NCBI GenBank assembly: GCA_016699405.1
Contig: CP064972.1
Coordinates: forward strand, 744,001 to 808,000
Reading direction: 5' to 3'
Length of the DNA: 64,000 bases
From: Holophagales bacterium
Lineage (GTDB): Bacteria; Acidobacteriota; Thermoanaerobaculia; Multivoradales; JAGPDF01
In this document: positions 25,108-39,362 of the stretch, piece by piece
How positions within the stretch are numbered: the stretch's first letter is position 1
How the letters are laid out: the number at the start of each line of letters is the position of its first letter
Position numbers and translations under genes: made by a program
The notes under the pieces: generated by a model
Told to the model about the DNA's origin: nothing
Database searches by the model: none
What the model saw: only the letters and a program-made list of their open reading frames with translations

Positions 25108-26463
25108 TCAGGTCGGGTCGTCCTGCCGCGAGAGGCCGAGGGCCTTGAGTCGGTCGTAGAGCGTCCGCCGGGCGATGCCGAGCACCTCGGCCGCCTCGGC
25201 GACACGTCCTCCGGTCCGACGCAGGACCCGCTGGATGTGGCGCCGTTCGACCTCACGCAGCGACAGCGCCTCCTCTTCGCGGTCGGCACTCGCTGCAGCC
25301 CCCGAGCGAAGACCGAGGTCCTCCGGCAGCAGCCGCTCGCCGCGCTGCAGGATCATCGCCCGCTCGAGGACGTTGGCGAGCTCGCGGATGTTGCCGGGCC
25401 AGGCGTAGGCGAGCAGCTCGGCCTCCGCCGCCGGCTCGAGGCGGACGTCGGGCTTGCCCATGCGCCCGCCGATCGCCCGCAGGATGGCGCGCGCCAGCAA
25501 CGGAATGTCCTCCTGCCGCTCGCGCAGCGGTGGGATGCGCAGCGTCAGCGTGCTGACGCGGTAGAAGAGATCGTCGCGGAAGCGCTTGGCGCGGACCTGT
25601 TCTTCGAGGTCGATGTTCGTGCTGGCGATCAGCCGGATGTCGACCTGGCGGTCGACGATCGCACCGAGACGGCGAAAGCTCTTCTCCTCGAGCGCTTTCA
25701 GGAGCTTGGGCTGGATCGCCATGTCCATGTCGCCGATCTCGTCGAGGAAGACGATGCCGCGATGGCCGACTTCGAGCAGCCCGGGCTTGGCCGCCACCGC
25801 CCCGGTGAAGGCTCCGCGCTCGTAGCCGAAGAGCTCCGATTCGAGCAGCTCGCGCGTCAGCCCGGCGCAGTTGACGTTGACGAACGGTTCGTCGGCGCGG
25901 GGACCGTGGCCGTGGATCCAGCGCGCCAGCACGCCCTTGCCCGACCCGGTCTCGCCGAGCACCAGGACCGGGCTGTCCCACTCGAGCATCCGCCGCGCCT
26001 GCTCCTCGAGATGTCGGATCGCCGCGCTCGTCCCGAGGAAGGGCTCCGGGCTGCGCGGCTCTTCGCGCGCGGCGAGGGCCTGCCGGCGTCGGAGCTGACG
26101 CTGCTCGACCAGCCGGCGGACCAGGACGAGGAGGGTCTTGGCGTCGACCGGCTTGGTGAGGAACTGCTCGGCCCCCTCCTTGATCGCTCGCACCGCGAGA
26201 TCGATCGAGCCGTGGGCAGTGAGGATGATGACCGGCGTCTCCTCGCTCTGCCGCTTGAGCTCGGGGAGCAGGTCGAGGGAGGTTCCGTCGGGGAGACTGT
26301 AGTCGGCCACCACGACCTCGTGCAGCGTCTCGCGAAAGGCCGCGCGTGCCTCTCGACAGCTCGCGGCCTCGTCCACTTCGAGACCGCTCGCACGCATGAA
26401 GGCCGAGAGTCCGTGGCGCACCGCCGGGTCGTCCTCGATGAGCAGGATCCTCGCGCTAGGCAA
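25108..26463 (-). CDS. Sigma-54-dependent response regulator (NtrC family)
   Basis: 451 residues. The receiver domain (1-~120) has the phospho-accepting Asp54 in VVADYSLPDG and Lys in FLTKPVD. The AAA+ domain has Walker A GETGSGKG (~168), the sigma-54 contact loop GAFTGA (~216) and Walker B GIVFLDEIGDM. A Fis-type helix-turn-helix (RVAEAAEVLGIARRTLYDRLK) ends the protein. It should activate sigma-54 RNA polymerase after phosphorylation. The start overlaps the kinase stop by eight bases, so the pair is co-translated. The nearest downstream gene is the porin, whose leader has a sigma-54-like element, making that operon the likely target. Confidence 0.95.
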   Translation of the reverse strand: MPSARILLIEDDPAVRHGLSAFMRASGLEVDEAASCREARAAFRETLHEVVVADYSLPDGTSLDLLPELKRQSEETPVIILTAHGSIDLAVRAIKEGAEQFLTKPVDAKTLLVLVRRLVEQRQLRRRQALAAREEPRSPEPFLGTSAAIRHLEEQARRMLEWDSPVLVLGETGSGKGVLARWIHGHGPRADEPFVNVNCAGLTRELLESELFGYERGAFTGAVAAKPGLLEVGHRGIVFLDEIGDMDMAIQPKLLKALEEKSFRRLGAIVDRQVDIRLIASTNIDLEEQVRAKRFRDDLFYRVSTLTLRIPPLRERQEDIPLLARAILRAIGGRMGKPDVRLEPAAEAELLAYAWPGNIRELANVLERAMILQRGERLLPEDLGLRSGAAASADREEEALSLREVERRHIQRVLRRTGGRVAEAAEVLGIARRTLYDRLKALGLSRQDDPT

Positions 26464-28339
26464 CCTCGCCTCCCTTCGCCGGGGGCTGGCGCCCGGGCCG
26501 CGGCAGGCGGACGGTGAGCCGCGCCCCGCCGCCCGGACGGTTGGCGGCCGTGACGCTCCCGCCGTGCTCCTCGACCACGCGCCGGACGATCGACAGGCCC
26601 AGGCCCGTACCGCCGGGCCGTCGGGTGAAGAACGGCTCGAAGGCCCGGCCGAGCGCCTCGGCGTCGAACCCCGACCCGTCGTCTTCGACGGCGAGCACAG
26701 ACCATGCTCGCGCCGCTCCCGACTCGGTCTGGCAGGTCACGCGGACGACACTGCCGGCCGGTGCGTGCTGGAGCGCGTTCTCGAGCAGGTTGCGGAAGAC
26801 CTGGTGGATGCGGAGGCGGTGCAGCGGCAGGACCAGCCCTTCGTCTTCGAAGTCGAGGCGGACCGTGCAACGACGCTCCGCGGCGAGGACCGCGCAGGAG
26901 CGGGCGGCCTCGTCGACCAGTGCCCGCACGTGGACCGGTTCGGCGCGCCAGGAGCGCGGCTCGCCGTAGTCGCGCAGATCGTTCATCAGGTTGAGGATCC
27001 GCTGGCAGCTCTCGCGCAGGGCGGCGACGAACGGCCGGGTGCGCGGATCTTCCCCGAAGGTCGCCTCGAGCGCGTCGAGGTTGACCCCGATACCGAAGGC
27101 CGGATTGCGCATCTCGTGCACCACGCCGCCGACCAGGGCACGGAGCGACTCTTCGGCACGACGCCGCTCGGTGATGTCGGTGCAGAGGCCGGCGATCCGC
27201 GCCGGGCGACCGTCGTCGGCCCAACGGACGACTTTCCCCGCGTCGAACAGCCAGAGCCAGTCTCCCGTGCCGGTGCGAACCCGATACTCCGCCTGCAGGC
27301 GCGGCCGGTGGCCGTCGAGATGCAGGCGGATCGCCTGCTCGACGCCGGCCCGATCGTCGGGGTGAATGCGCTCGAGCCCCGCTTCGAGGGTCTCGGCAAC
27401 CGCCCCGGGCTCGAGCGCGAGCATCTCGAACCAGCGCGGGCTGCGATAGACCACGCCGCGGAGCAGATCCCAGTCCCAGAGCCCCTGTTGCGTCCCCTCG
27501 AGCGCGTGCGCCAGCCTCTCCTCGCTTTCGCGCAGGGCTGCCTGCGCCTCGACGAGCGCGGTGATGTCGCGCGAGATGCCAGCGACGCGGTGGATGCGCC
27601 CCCACTTGTTGCGCACCGGGGTGAGGATGGTCTGGAAGCTCCGCCGCCGGCCGCCGACAGACTGCTCCTCCTCGAAACGCAGCGGGCAGCCCTCGACGAG
27701 CACCCGGCGCAGGTGCGACGTCATCCGCTCGGCGCCCTCGGGGGGCAGGCAGGCTTCGGGCGCGCGACCGACGAAATCGGGGTCGAGAAAGTCGCCCGCC
27801 GCCTGCAGCGGCGGGTTGACGGTCTCGAAGCTCAGCGCACCGTCCTCCGCCACGCCGACGACGTAGATCCAGTCGTAGAGGTTGGGAAAGAGCCCCTCGT
27901 AGGCGGGCACGGCGCGCTCCCGCGTCATGCGTGCTCCGCCGTCGCCGCCGAGCTCCAGCCTCGCCCGGGCGCGAACGAGGGCTTCGGGAAGATCGGCGGG
28001 CCCGGCGATCACCTCGTGAACTCCGGAAGCCAAGAGCCGTGCCGCCGGCTCCCGTGCGCCACGCGCCAGGCGCGCGAGCAGTGGCAGGCGCGGGAGTTGG
28101 GCATGAAGCGCGGCGAGCCGCGGGAGCGGCGCACTCTGTTCGCGTTCGACCCAGAGCACGACCGCATCGCGTGGGCTCGGCGGCGGGTCGGCGATCTCGA
28201 GCGGATTCCAGTCGCGCCCCAGAGCGACCACCTCGCCCGCCCACCGGGCGGCCAGCGCCCGTCGCCCCGGCGCCGGCGCACCAAGAACGATCAGTCGCGG
28301 CGGGCGCTCTTCCAAAGGAAACTCGGCGGGCGGCGACAT
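26456..28339 (-). CDS. Soluble PAS sensor histidine kinase with pseudo-receiver N-terminus
   Basis: 627 residues with no transmembrane helix, so the signal is sensed in the cytoplasm. Residues 1-~135 resemble a degenerate receiver domain (RLIVLGAPAPGRR start, AARLLASGVHEVIAGPADLPEAL end) without the usual aspartate. Two PAS domains follow (~150-270, ending ISRDITALVEA; ~285-400, ending GLCTDITERRRAEES). The HisKA helix carries the phospho-His at ~407 in VVHEMRNP. The ATPase domain has FRNLLENALQHA, DDGSGFD and GGTGLGLSIV. It pairs with the overlapping sigma-54 regulator. PAS ligands are not predictable. Confidence 0.93.
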   Translation of the reverse strand: MSPPAEFPLEERPPRLIVLGAPAPGRRALAARWAGEVVALGRDWNPLEIADPPPSPRDAVVLWVEREQSAPLPRLAALHAQLPRLPLLARLARGAREPAARLLASGVHEVIAGPADLPEALVRARARLELGGDGGARMTRERAVPAYEGLFPNLYDWIYVVGVAEDGALSFETVNPPLQAAGDFLDPDFVGRAPEACLPPEGAERMTSHLRRVLVEGCPLRFEEEQSVGGRRRSFQTILTPVRNKWGRIHRVAGISRDITALVEAQAALRESEERLAHALEGTQQGLWDWDLLRGVVYRSPRWFEMLALEPGAVAETLEAGLERIHPDDRAGVEQAIRLHLDGHRPRLQAEYRVRTGTGDWLWLFDAGKVVRWADDGRPARIAGLCTDITERRRAEESLRALVGGVVHEMRNPAFGIGVNLDALEATFGEDPRTRPFVAALRESCQRILNLMNDLRDYGEPRSWRAEPVHVRALVDEAARSCAVLAAERRCTVRLDFEDEGLVLPLHRLRIHQVFRNLLENALQHAPAGSVVRVTCQTESGAARAWSVLAVEDDGSGFDAEALGRAFEPFFTRRPGGTGLGLSIVRRVVEEHGGSVTAANRPGGGARLTVRLPRPGRQPPAKGGEVA

Positions 28340-28373
28340 CGGTCGATCAGTATAGCGACCGCCCGCTGACCCC

Positions 28374-28403
28374 CTGGCAGCGCTCGCGCCGACCGGCTAC
28401 ACT
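28374..28403 (+). promoter_or_regulatory. Possible sigma-70 promoter for the gene at 28440
   Basis: CTGGCA and TACACT, each matching four of six consensus bases, are 18 bases apart and lie 36 bases upstream of the start codon. Confidence 0.4.
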
Positions 28404-28439
28404 CCGCGGATTATTCACGTTGCCCCAGGAGGGTATTGC

Positions 28440-28820
28440 ATGCGCAAGTCGTCACTCGGTCCGCTCGCCACTCTGCTCACACTCGCCATCGTCCTCGCGC
28501 TGCTCGCGCCGGCCACGGCGCTCGCCGGCGCCCAGGACTTCACGCTGGTCAACCGCACCGGCCTGCGGATCGTCGAGCTCTACATCTCGACGTCGGAAAC
28601 CGACGAGTGGGAGGAGGACGTGCTGGGCGTCGACGTCCTCGAGGACGGCGCGAGCGTCAACATCCACTTCTCCGCCAAGGAGCAGGCCAAGCACTGGGAT
28701 CTCAAGATCGTCGACTCCGACGGCGACGAGGTGGTCTGGACCAACCTCAACCTCCTCGAGATCTCGAAGGTCACCCTGCACTACCAGAAGGGCGGCCAGC
28801 CGGTCGCCGACCTCGAGTAG
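28440..28820 (+). CDS. Small conserved secreted protein
   Basis: 126 residues. A signal peptide (~1-30, LATLLTLAIVLALLAPATALA) precedes a ~95-residue beta domain starting FTLVNRTGLRIVELYISTS, with EDVLGVDVLEDG and a C-terminal KVTLHYQ. Small secreted proteins of this type, with a V-N-x-T-G start and a WxxDVLGxDVL block, occur widely in bacteria without known function and are sometimes mislabelled as argininosuccinate lyase. The ATG at 28440 follows AGGAGG. It is a single gene, convergent with the one ending at 28827. Confidence 0.82.
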   Translation: MRKSSLGPLATLLTLAIVLALLAPATALAGAQDFTLVNRTGLRIVELYISTSETDEWEEDVLGVDVLEDGASVNIHFSAKEQAKHWDLKIVDSDGDEVVWTNLNLLEISKVTLHYQKGGQPVADLE

Positions 28821-28826
28821 ACCCCT

Positions 28827-30665
28827 TCAGCGACGCGCCGGCGTCGCGGCCGGTCTTGCGGATGGCGCCGAGAGCAGGGGCGCCATCCGCGCGCTCGCGG
28901 CCTCGAGACCTCCGGCGAGGTCCTCATCGTCCGGTCGCAGGCTCACCGCGCGCGCGTAGGCGCTCTCCGCCCCCGCGCGATCCCCCCGCACGAACAGGAG
29001 AATCGCTCGCATCAGCTCGACCTGGCCGTCTTCCGGCCAGCGCCGCGCCGACTCCTCGAGCACCCGGAGGGCCTCTTCGGGCGAGCCCGCACGTGCGTGC
29101 GCCATGGCAAGGTGCTTGAACGTCCGGCTCGCTTTCGGCTCTTCGCCGAGCGCCACTCGATAGTGCCCCTCGGCGGAAGCCAGGTCGCCGCGCTCGAGCT
29201 CGAGATCGCCCAGCGCCCGCAGATTCCGCGCGGAGCGGGGATCGAGCGCGACGGCTCGGCGCAGCGCCACTTCGGCTCCCGCGAGGTCCCCCGCGCCGGT
29301 CTGCTGGCGCGCCTTCTCGGCGTAGATGAGCGGGCTCGTCGGCTCGGCCCGCTCCATGGCGGCCACGAACGTCCGCTCGTCGGCGAAGATCGCCGTGTAG
29401 CGCCAGGAGAACGCCGCGCAGACGAGCACCGCCGCGCCCAGCACCGCGGACAGCCGGCGCGCCGGCACGAGCTCGGCGAGCAACCAGGGCAAAGCGAGGG
29501 AGGGCAGGAAGAGGTAGCGGTCCGAGACCATCCACTGCGGGTCGAGAGTCCAGAAGTTCAGCACCGGCAGCAGCCAGACGGCGAACCAGGCGACGGGCAG
29601 AACGAGGCCGCGACGGCGGCGCCACGCCACGGCCACGAGGGCCGTGAGCCCGACGAGCACCAGCGTCGCCCACCAGACCGCGGGATCGTGCCACTGCCAG
29701 ACCGGCCGCTCGGGACGGAAGATCGAGAATCCGAACGGCCAGAGCAGCAGCCGCAGGTAGACCAGGAGCGCCAGAGGAACCGACGGCAGCGACGCAGCCA
29801 GGCCGGGGGCGTGCGGCCAGGGATTCGCCAATGCCCCGAGCGCATGGACCCGCAAGCCCAGGTAGAGCCCGACGACTCCGGCGAAGAGCACCCCAGCGCG
29901 CGCGAAGCGGCGGGCTTCGTCCGCCGTCGCATCGCCGGGGCCAACGCCGCGGCGGAGCCAGGCCCAGATGCCGACGAGCGGCAGGAGTCCGATCGCCACC
30001 TCTTTCGACAGGAGCGCGGCGGCGAAGGCGACGCTGGCCAGGATCAGGGCACGGCGGTCGTCTTGCACCGTCGGCCGCGTGACGAGCGCCAGCAGCGCCA
30101 GGAACACGAAGAGCGTCGCCAGAAGCTCTTGGATCCCCGAAGCCCAGGCGACCGAGCTGACGTGCGAGGGATGCAGCGAGAAGAGCAGCGAGCCCAGCAG
30201 CGAATGCTCCGGCGAGAGCCCGACCCGGCGCAACAGGGCCCAGGCGAGCCTTCCGATCGCCGCCGCGAGGAGAACCGCCGCCAGATGCCAGGCGAACGTT
30301 CCGCCGCCCGCAAGCTGGTAGTAGAGCGTCGAGAGCGCCAGGAAGAGCGGCCGATAGTAGCTGCCGAGCACCGCCTCCGCGCCCTTGCGCAGCGCGCCGA
30401 CGTCCGTGAGGAAACCGCGTCCGAGGCTCGTGAGATCGCTGAGCGAGGCGCTCCGCTGGAAGAGGACGTAGTCGTCGAGAAGGAAGCCGAAGCGCGTCGT
30501 CTGCCAATAGAAGAGGAGCGGCACCGCCGCCGCGGCGATCGCCCAGCGCCCCTCCCCGACGCGGGCCAGGGGGCCGGATCGGCCGCTCGGGCGTTGCTCC
30601 GCTCGAGGGTCCGCGAGCCGCTGCGTCCCTCTCTCCCGCCGACCCGCCCTCGCCCGATGGGCCAC
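28827..30665 (-). CDS. Multi-pass membrane protein with C-terminal TPR domain (TMTC-like)
   Basis: 612 residues. About ten or eleven transmembrane segments occupy ~40-425. The first loop has FLLDDYVLFQ, with two adjacent acidic residues as in GT-C mannosyltransferase-like proteins, and the SSVAWASGIQELL and WMVSDRYLFLPS segments are as in TMTC-type O-mannosyltransferases. TPR repeats fill ~435-590 (AEVALRRAVALDPRSARNLRALG and so on). It may glycosylate exported proteins or carbohydrates, but this is inferred from the architecture. GTG at 30665 is the only plausible start before the first helix. A run of six bases separates it from the convergent gene at 28440. Confidence 0.75.
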   Translation of the reverse strand: MAHRARAGRRERGTQRLADPRAEQRPSGRSGPLARVGEGRWAIAAAAVPLLFYWQTTRFGFLLDDYVLFQRSASLSDLTSLGRGFLTDVGALRKGAEAVLGSYYRPLFLALSTLYYQLAGGGTFAWHLAAVLLAAAIGRLAWALLRRVGLSPEHSLLGSLLFSLHPSHVSSVAWASGIQELLATLFVFLALLALVTRPTVQDDRRALILASVAFAAALLSKEVAIGLLPLVGIWAWLRRGVGPGDATADEARRFARAGVLFAGVVGLYLGLRVHALGALANPWPHAPGLAASLPSVPLALLVYLRLLLWPFGFSIFRPERPVWQWHDPAVWWATLVLVGLTALVAVAWRRRRGLVLPVAWFAVWLLPVLNFWTLDPQWMVSDRYLFLPSLALPWLLAELVPARRLSAVLGAAVLVCAAFSWRYTAIFADERTFVAAMERAEPTSPLIYAEKARQQTGAGDLAGAEVALRRAVALDPRSARNLRALGDLELERGDLASAEGHYRVALGEEPKASRTFKHLAMAHARAGSPEEALRVLEESARRWPEDGQVELMRAILLFVRGDRAGAESAYARAVSLRPDDEDLAGGLEAASARMAPLLSAPSARPAATPARR

Positions 30666-30736
30666 GGGAGCGATGCTACCGCCAGATCTGGCGCTCGTCC
30701 CGCCTTGGCGATCCGCAAGTCGCTTGCGCTGTCCCC

Positions 30737-31873
30737 CTACCAGCCCGCGAGCAGCGCTCGCAGGTCGCGTACCGCCGCCGTGTACTCGTCGATCTTGGCG
30801 CGCAGCGGCATCCGCTCGGGAACCGCCTTGTCGCGGATCGGCGCGAACGAGGCCTCGAGCTGTGCCAGGCGCTCTTCGGCCCGGCGCAGCACCCGCTCCA
30901 CGGTCAACTTGCCGCTCGCGTCCTCGATCTCGAGCTCACCGAGGTACCCGGCGACGTGGACCGCGTAGCCGATCGTCTCGTCGTCGGCCCGTTCGAGACC
31001 TTCGAGGATCACCGGCCGCAGGTCCCGCTCGAGCCTCGGCTGGGCGCAGCGCGACGCCCGGGGATCGTGCGGATCGCGCCGCGCCGGCCCAGACCAGAGA
31101 TCGCAGGCGTGCGCGTACTCGCGAGCCGCATTCAGCCGGTCGCGCCCCGACGCGGCGAGCATCCGGGTCGCCACCTCGTCGAGCGTCTCGGGGACCGGAC
31201 GGGGCGACGGCGCCGTGTCCGCCCGGCGCCCGTTGGCGGCGAGGATGTTGGCGGTCGTCGCGTCCTGCTCGGCGACGAACTGAGGCCCCGCGTACTTCTG
31301 GTAGAGCGCTGCATACTGCTGCACGAGGGCGAACGACGTGTCGTCCTTCATCGCCTTGCCCCACGCTTCGTTGACCTTCTGCCACTGCCCCGCGTCCTTG
31401 ACGCCGTGACGCCGCAGGACGTCCTCGAGCTTCGCTCCCGGCAGGCGGGTGAGCTCGACGGCGATGCGCGCGTAGGTGTCGAGGGTCACCCCCTCGCGCG
31501 TCTCCTGCCGGCGGTCGGGGGCGTCGGCGAAGTTGAGCTGCTGCGTCCACTCGGAGTTGATGCGGTGGAACCGGGCCTCGAGCTGGCCGGTCGGGTCGGC
31601 GCGGAAGCGCTCCCACCAGGCGGCGAAGGCCTGGTCGTAGCCGGCGCGGCTCAAGCCCTGACGGCGCAGCCAGTCGGCGAACGCCGCGGCACCTTCCTTC
31701 TCTCCGTGCTGCGTCCGCAAGGTGGTGAGCTGCGCCGTCGCCTCCGCCAGCTTGGCGATGTCGAAGCCAGCGTACTTTTCCTGCCCGGGCGGCTCGCTCG
31801 CGCCGATCGGCAGCGCGTGAAGCAGCAGGGCCAGGGCCAGGGGGACGAGCGAGCACAGGAATCGTCGGGACAT
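30737..31873 (-). CDS. Secreted helical protein of unknown function
   Basis: 378 residues with a signal peptide (~1-25, LCSLVPLALALLLHALPIGASE). The mature protein is rich in Ala, Glu and Arg and largely helical. It contains at least two similar helix-helix units with a conserved W: FADWLRRQGLSRAGYDQAFAAWWERF and LRRHGVKDAGQWQKVNEAWGKAM. A C-terminal helical segment (~290-378) is probably a coiled region. No catalytic motif is seen. The ATG at 31873 follows GGAGAG. The upstream SDR gene is on the same strand, but a terminator-like hairpin lies between. Confidence 0.7.
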   Translation of the reverse strand: MSRRFLCSLVPLALALLLHALPIGASEPPGQEKYAGFDIAKLAEATAQLTTLRTQHGEKEGAAAFADWLRRQGLSRAGYDQAFAAWWERFRADPTGQLEARFHRINSEWTQQLNFADAPDRRQETREGVTLDTYARIAVELTRLPGAKLEDVLRRHGVKDAGQWQKVNEAWGKAMKDDTSFALVQQYAALYQKYAGPQFVAEQDATTANILAANGRRADTAPSPRPVPETLDEVATRMLAASGRDRLNAAREYAHACDLWSGPARRDPHDPRASRCAQPRLERDLRPVILEGLERADDETIGYAVHVAGYLGELEIEDASGKLTVERVLRRAEERLAQLEASFAPIRDKAVPERMPLRAKIDEYTAAVRDLRALLAGW

Positions 31874-31903
31874 GGTGGCTCTCCTCACCTGGAGAAACGA
31901 AAA

Positions 31904-31941
31904 GGCGCCGAAAAGGGGAACGCCGCCGATCGAATCGGCGG
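31904..31941 (-). terminator. Probable intrinsic terminator after the SDR gene
   Basis: Arms CCGCCGAT and ATCGGCGG around CGA lie at 31923-31941, downstream of the SDR stop. On the minus strand the stem is followed by T-rich sequence (TTCCCCTTTTC and CCTTTTCG). Confidence 0.5.
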
Positions 31942-31974
31942 TCCGCGGTCGGGCGAGCGGCGGGCGACCGGGGG

Positions 31975-32781
31975 TCAGCGACCGCGGGCGATGGCGCGCC
32001 GGGCGATCCAGTCGATCAGCTCCGGGGCGACGAGCCGCACCCACCGCCCGACCCGCCCGCGCAGCGAGAGGATCGCCAGGCGCTGGCGGCGCGCCATGGC
32101 GCGGTGGATCGCCCGGGCACAGCGCTCGGCGGTCATGATCCGGCCCTCTTCGAGAGGACTCTTGCCGAGCGCCCGGCCGTCGGGACCGAGCGCACGGCGG
32201 TGGATCTCGGAGAGGACGAAGTCCGGCGCGACGATCGTCACTGCGACACCGCTCCCCGCGAGCTCGGCGCGCAGCGAGTCGAAGAAGCCGATGAGCGCGT
32301 GCTTGGAAGCGGCGTAGGCCGTGTGGGTCGGCACCCCGGCGAGACCGGCGAGGCTCGCCACGACGACGAACTGACCGCGACTCCGCCGCAGGTGCGGGAG
32401 CGCCGCGGCGGTGAGCCAGACGCAGGCGTGGTAGTTGACGCGCATCAACCGCTCGAAGATCGACAGGTCGGTGATCTCCTCGAAGCGCGCCCACATCGAC
32501 ACGCCGGCGTTGAGCACCAGCGCATCGATCGCGCCGAAGGCCTCCACCGTCCGCGCGACCAGGTCCCGACAGGCCGCCTCGTCGGTGACGTCCGTCGGCA
32601 CCACCAGCGCCTCGGCGCCGCGCTCCCGACAGGCCGCCGCGACCTCCTCCAGCCGCCCCGCATCCCGCGCCGCGAGCACCAGCCGCGGCCGCTCGCCGGC
32701 CAACTCCAACGCCAGCGCACGCCCGATCCCGGCCGACGCGCCGGTGAGGACGATGACTTGGTTCGCGTAACGATCGCTCAT
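31975..32781 (-). CDS. Short-chain dehydrogenase/reductase
   Basis: 268 residues, classical SDR length. The NAD(P)-binding motif is TGASAGIG, the structural NAG motif is LVLNAGVS, the catalytic Ser lies in VASLAGLAG and the YxxxK pair in YAASK. C-terminal residues are basic and hydrophobic, a feature of membrane-associated SDRs. The start at ATG 32781 places the dinucleotide motif close to the N-terminus as usual; a GTG at 32823 would add 14 residues with no SDR character. The substrate is unknown. It lies 94 bases downstream of the fumarase gene on the same strand. Confidence 0.88.
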   Translation of the reverse strand: MSDRYANQVIVLTGASAGIGRALALELAGERPRLVLAARDAGRLEEVAAACRERGAEALVVPTDVTDEAACRDLVARTVEAFGAIDALVLNAGVSMWARFEEITDLSIFERLMRVNYHACVWLTAAALPHLRRSRGQFVVVASLAGLAGVPTHTAYAASKHALIGFFDSLRAELAGSGVAVTIVAPDFVLSEIHRRALGPDGRALGKSPLEEGRIMTAERCARAIHRAMARRQRLAILSLRGRVGRWVRLVAPELIDWIARRAIARGR

Positions 32782-32875
32782 GGACGGGAGTCTATGCGTC
32801 GGCGCGTCACCTTCCAGCCTCACCTCGCGACCCTGGCGACCGACCGAGGAGGGCGCGCGCTCCTCGCCCTTGCCC

Positions 32876-34510
<1,635 letters not shown>

Positions 34511-34716
34511 GAGGGTCTCCTCTCGGGGGCCGCGGGTCGGGCGGCCGGCGCGAACCGGAGGCCTATCTTCCATCAGTCCGCCGGATCCGACGCCGCTCCG
34601 GCGGGTGGGTTCCGCCCGCTCCTCGGGCGCCGCCGCCGCGACACTCGGCGGTTTGCGGTTGCGTCTCCCGCCCGCTTGCCGAAGAATGCCCGCAGGTTCA
34701 CGAGAGACTCCCGGTC

Positions 34717-38483
<3,767 letters not shown>

Positions 38484-38487
<4 letters not shown>

Positions 38488-39362
38488 ACGAAGCCACGAA
38501 GACCGACACCACGGTCTCCGTCCCTGCTCTCGAGGTCACCGCCCTCCGCAAGTCCTACGGCGGCGTCCTCGCGGTCGAGGCGATCTCCTTCCGCATCGCG
38601 CGTGGGTCGATCCTCGGCCTGCTCGGACCGAACGGCGCGGGCAAGACGACGACCGTGTCGATGATCTCCGGCCTGCTCACCCCCGACGCCGGCGAGGTAC
38701 GTCTCGGCGGAGCCCTCCTCGCTCGCGACACCGATCCGGCCAAGGCGCGCCTCGGCCTCGTGCCCCAGGAGCTCGCGCTCTACGAGGAGCTCTCGGCGGA
38801 GGACAACCTGCGTTTCTTCGGAGCGCTCCAGCGGATGTCCGGATCGTCGCTCGCGACCCGCAGCGACGAGGTGCTGCGACTCACCGGACTGCTCGAGCGC
38901 CGGCGCGACCGTGTGAAGGTCTTCAGCGGCGGGATGAAGCGCCGCCTCAACCTCGCGGTCGGACTGCTTCACGACCCCGAGGTCCTGCTGCTCGACGAGC
39001 CGACGGTCGGCGTCGATCCGCAGAGCCGCAACGCGATCTTCGAGAGCCTCGAGGCGCTGCGCGATGCCGGGAAGGCGATCCTCTACACCACCCACTACAT
39101 GGAGGAGGCCGACCGGCTCTGCGACCGGATCGTCATCGTCGACCACGGACGGGTGATCGCCGAGGGGACCGCCGCGGAGCTCGGCGCTCTGCTGCCGAAC
39201 GACGATCGTCCGGAGCTCGACGCCGAGGCGCGCGCGGCATTGGCGCTGCTCTCCTCGCGCGGTCTCGATGTGAGCGGAATCGACGGGACACCCGACGGCG
39301 GCCCGCGCCTCGAAGCGGTCTTCCTCCACCTCACCGGTCATGCCCTGCGGGACGAGCCATGA
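38484..39362 (+). CDS. ABC-2 type transporter ATP-binding protein
   Basis: 292 residues. Walker A is GPNGAGKTTT, the signature is SGGMKRRL, Walker B is VLLLDEPTVGVD and the switch His is in YTTHYMEEA. Members of this DrrA-like class drive export of drugs, polysaccharides or lipids by a separate permease. The gene overlaps the kinase (ATGA) upstream and the permease (ATGA) downstream, giving a three-gene translationally coupled unit. The C-terminal ~70 residues are variable, as usual. Confidence 0.94.

Noticed and set aside
34573..34701. Small Arg-rich minus-strand frame (42 codons, GTG start) between fumarase and the zinc-ribbon kinase
   Set aside because: Weak start and composition; it seems an intergenic by-product.
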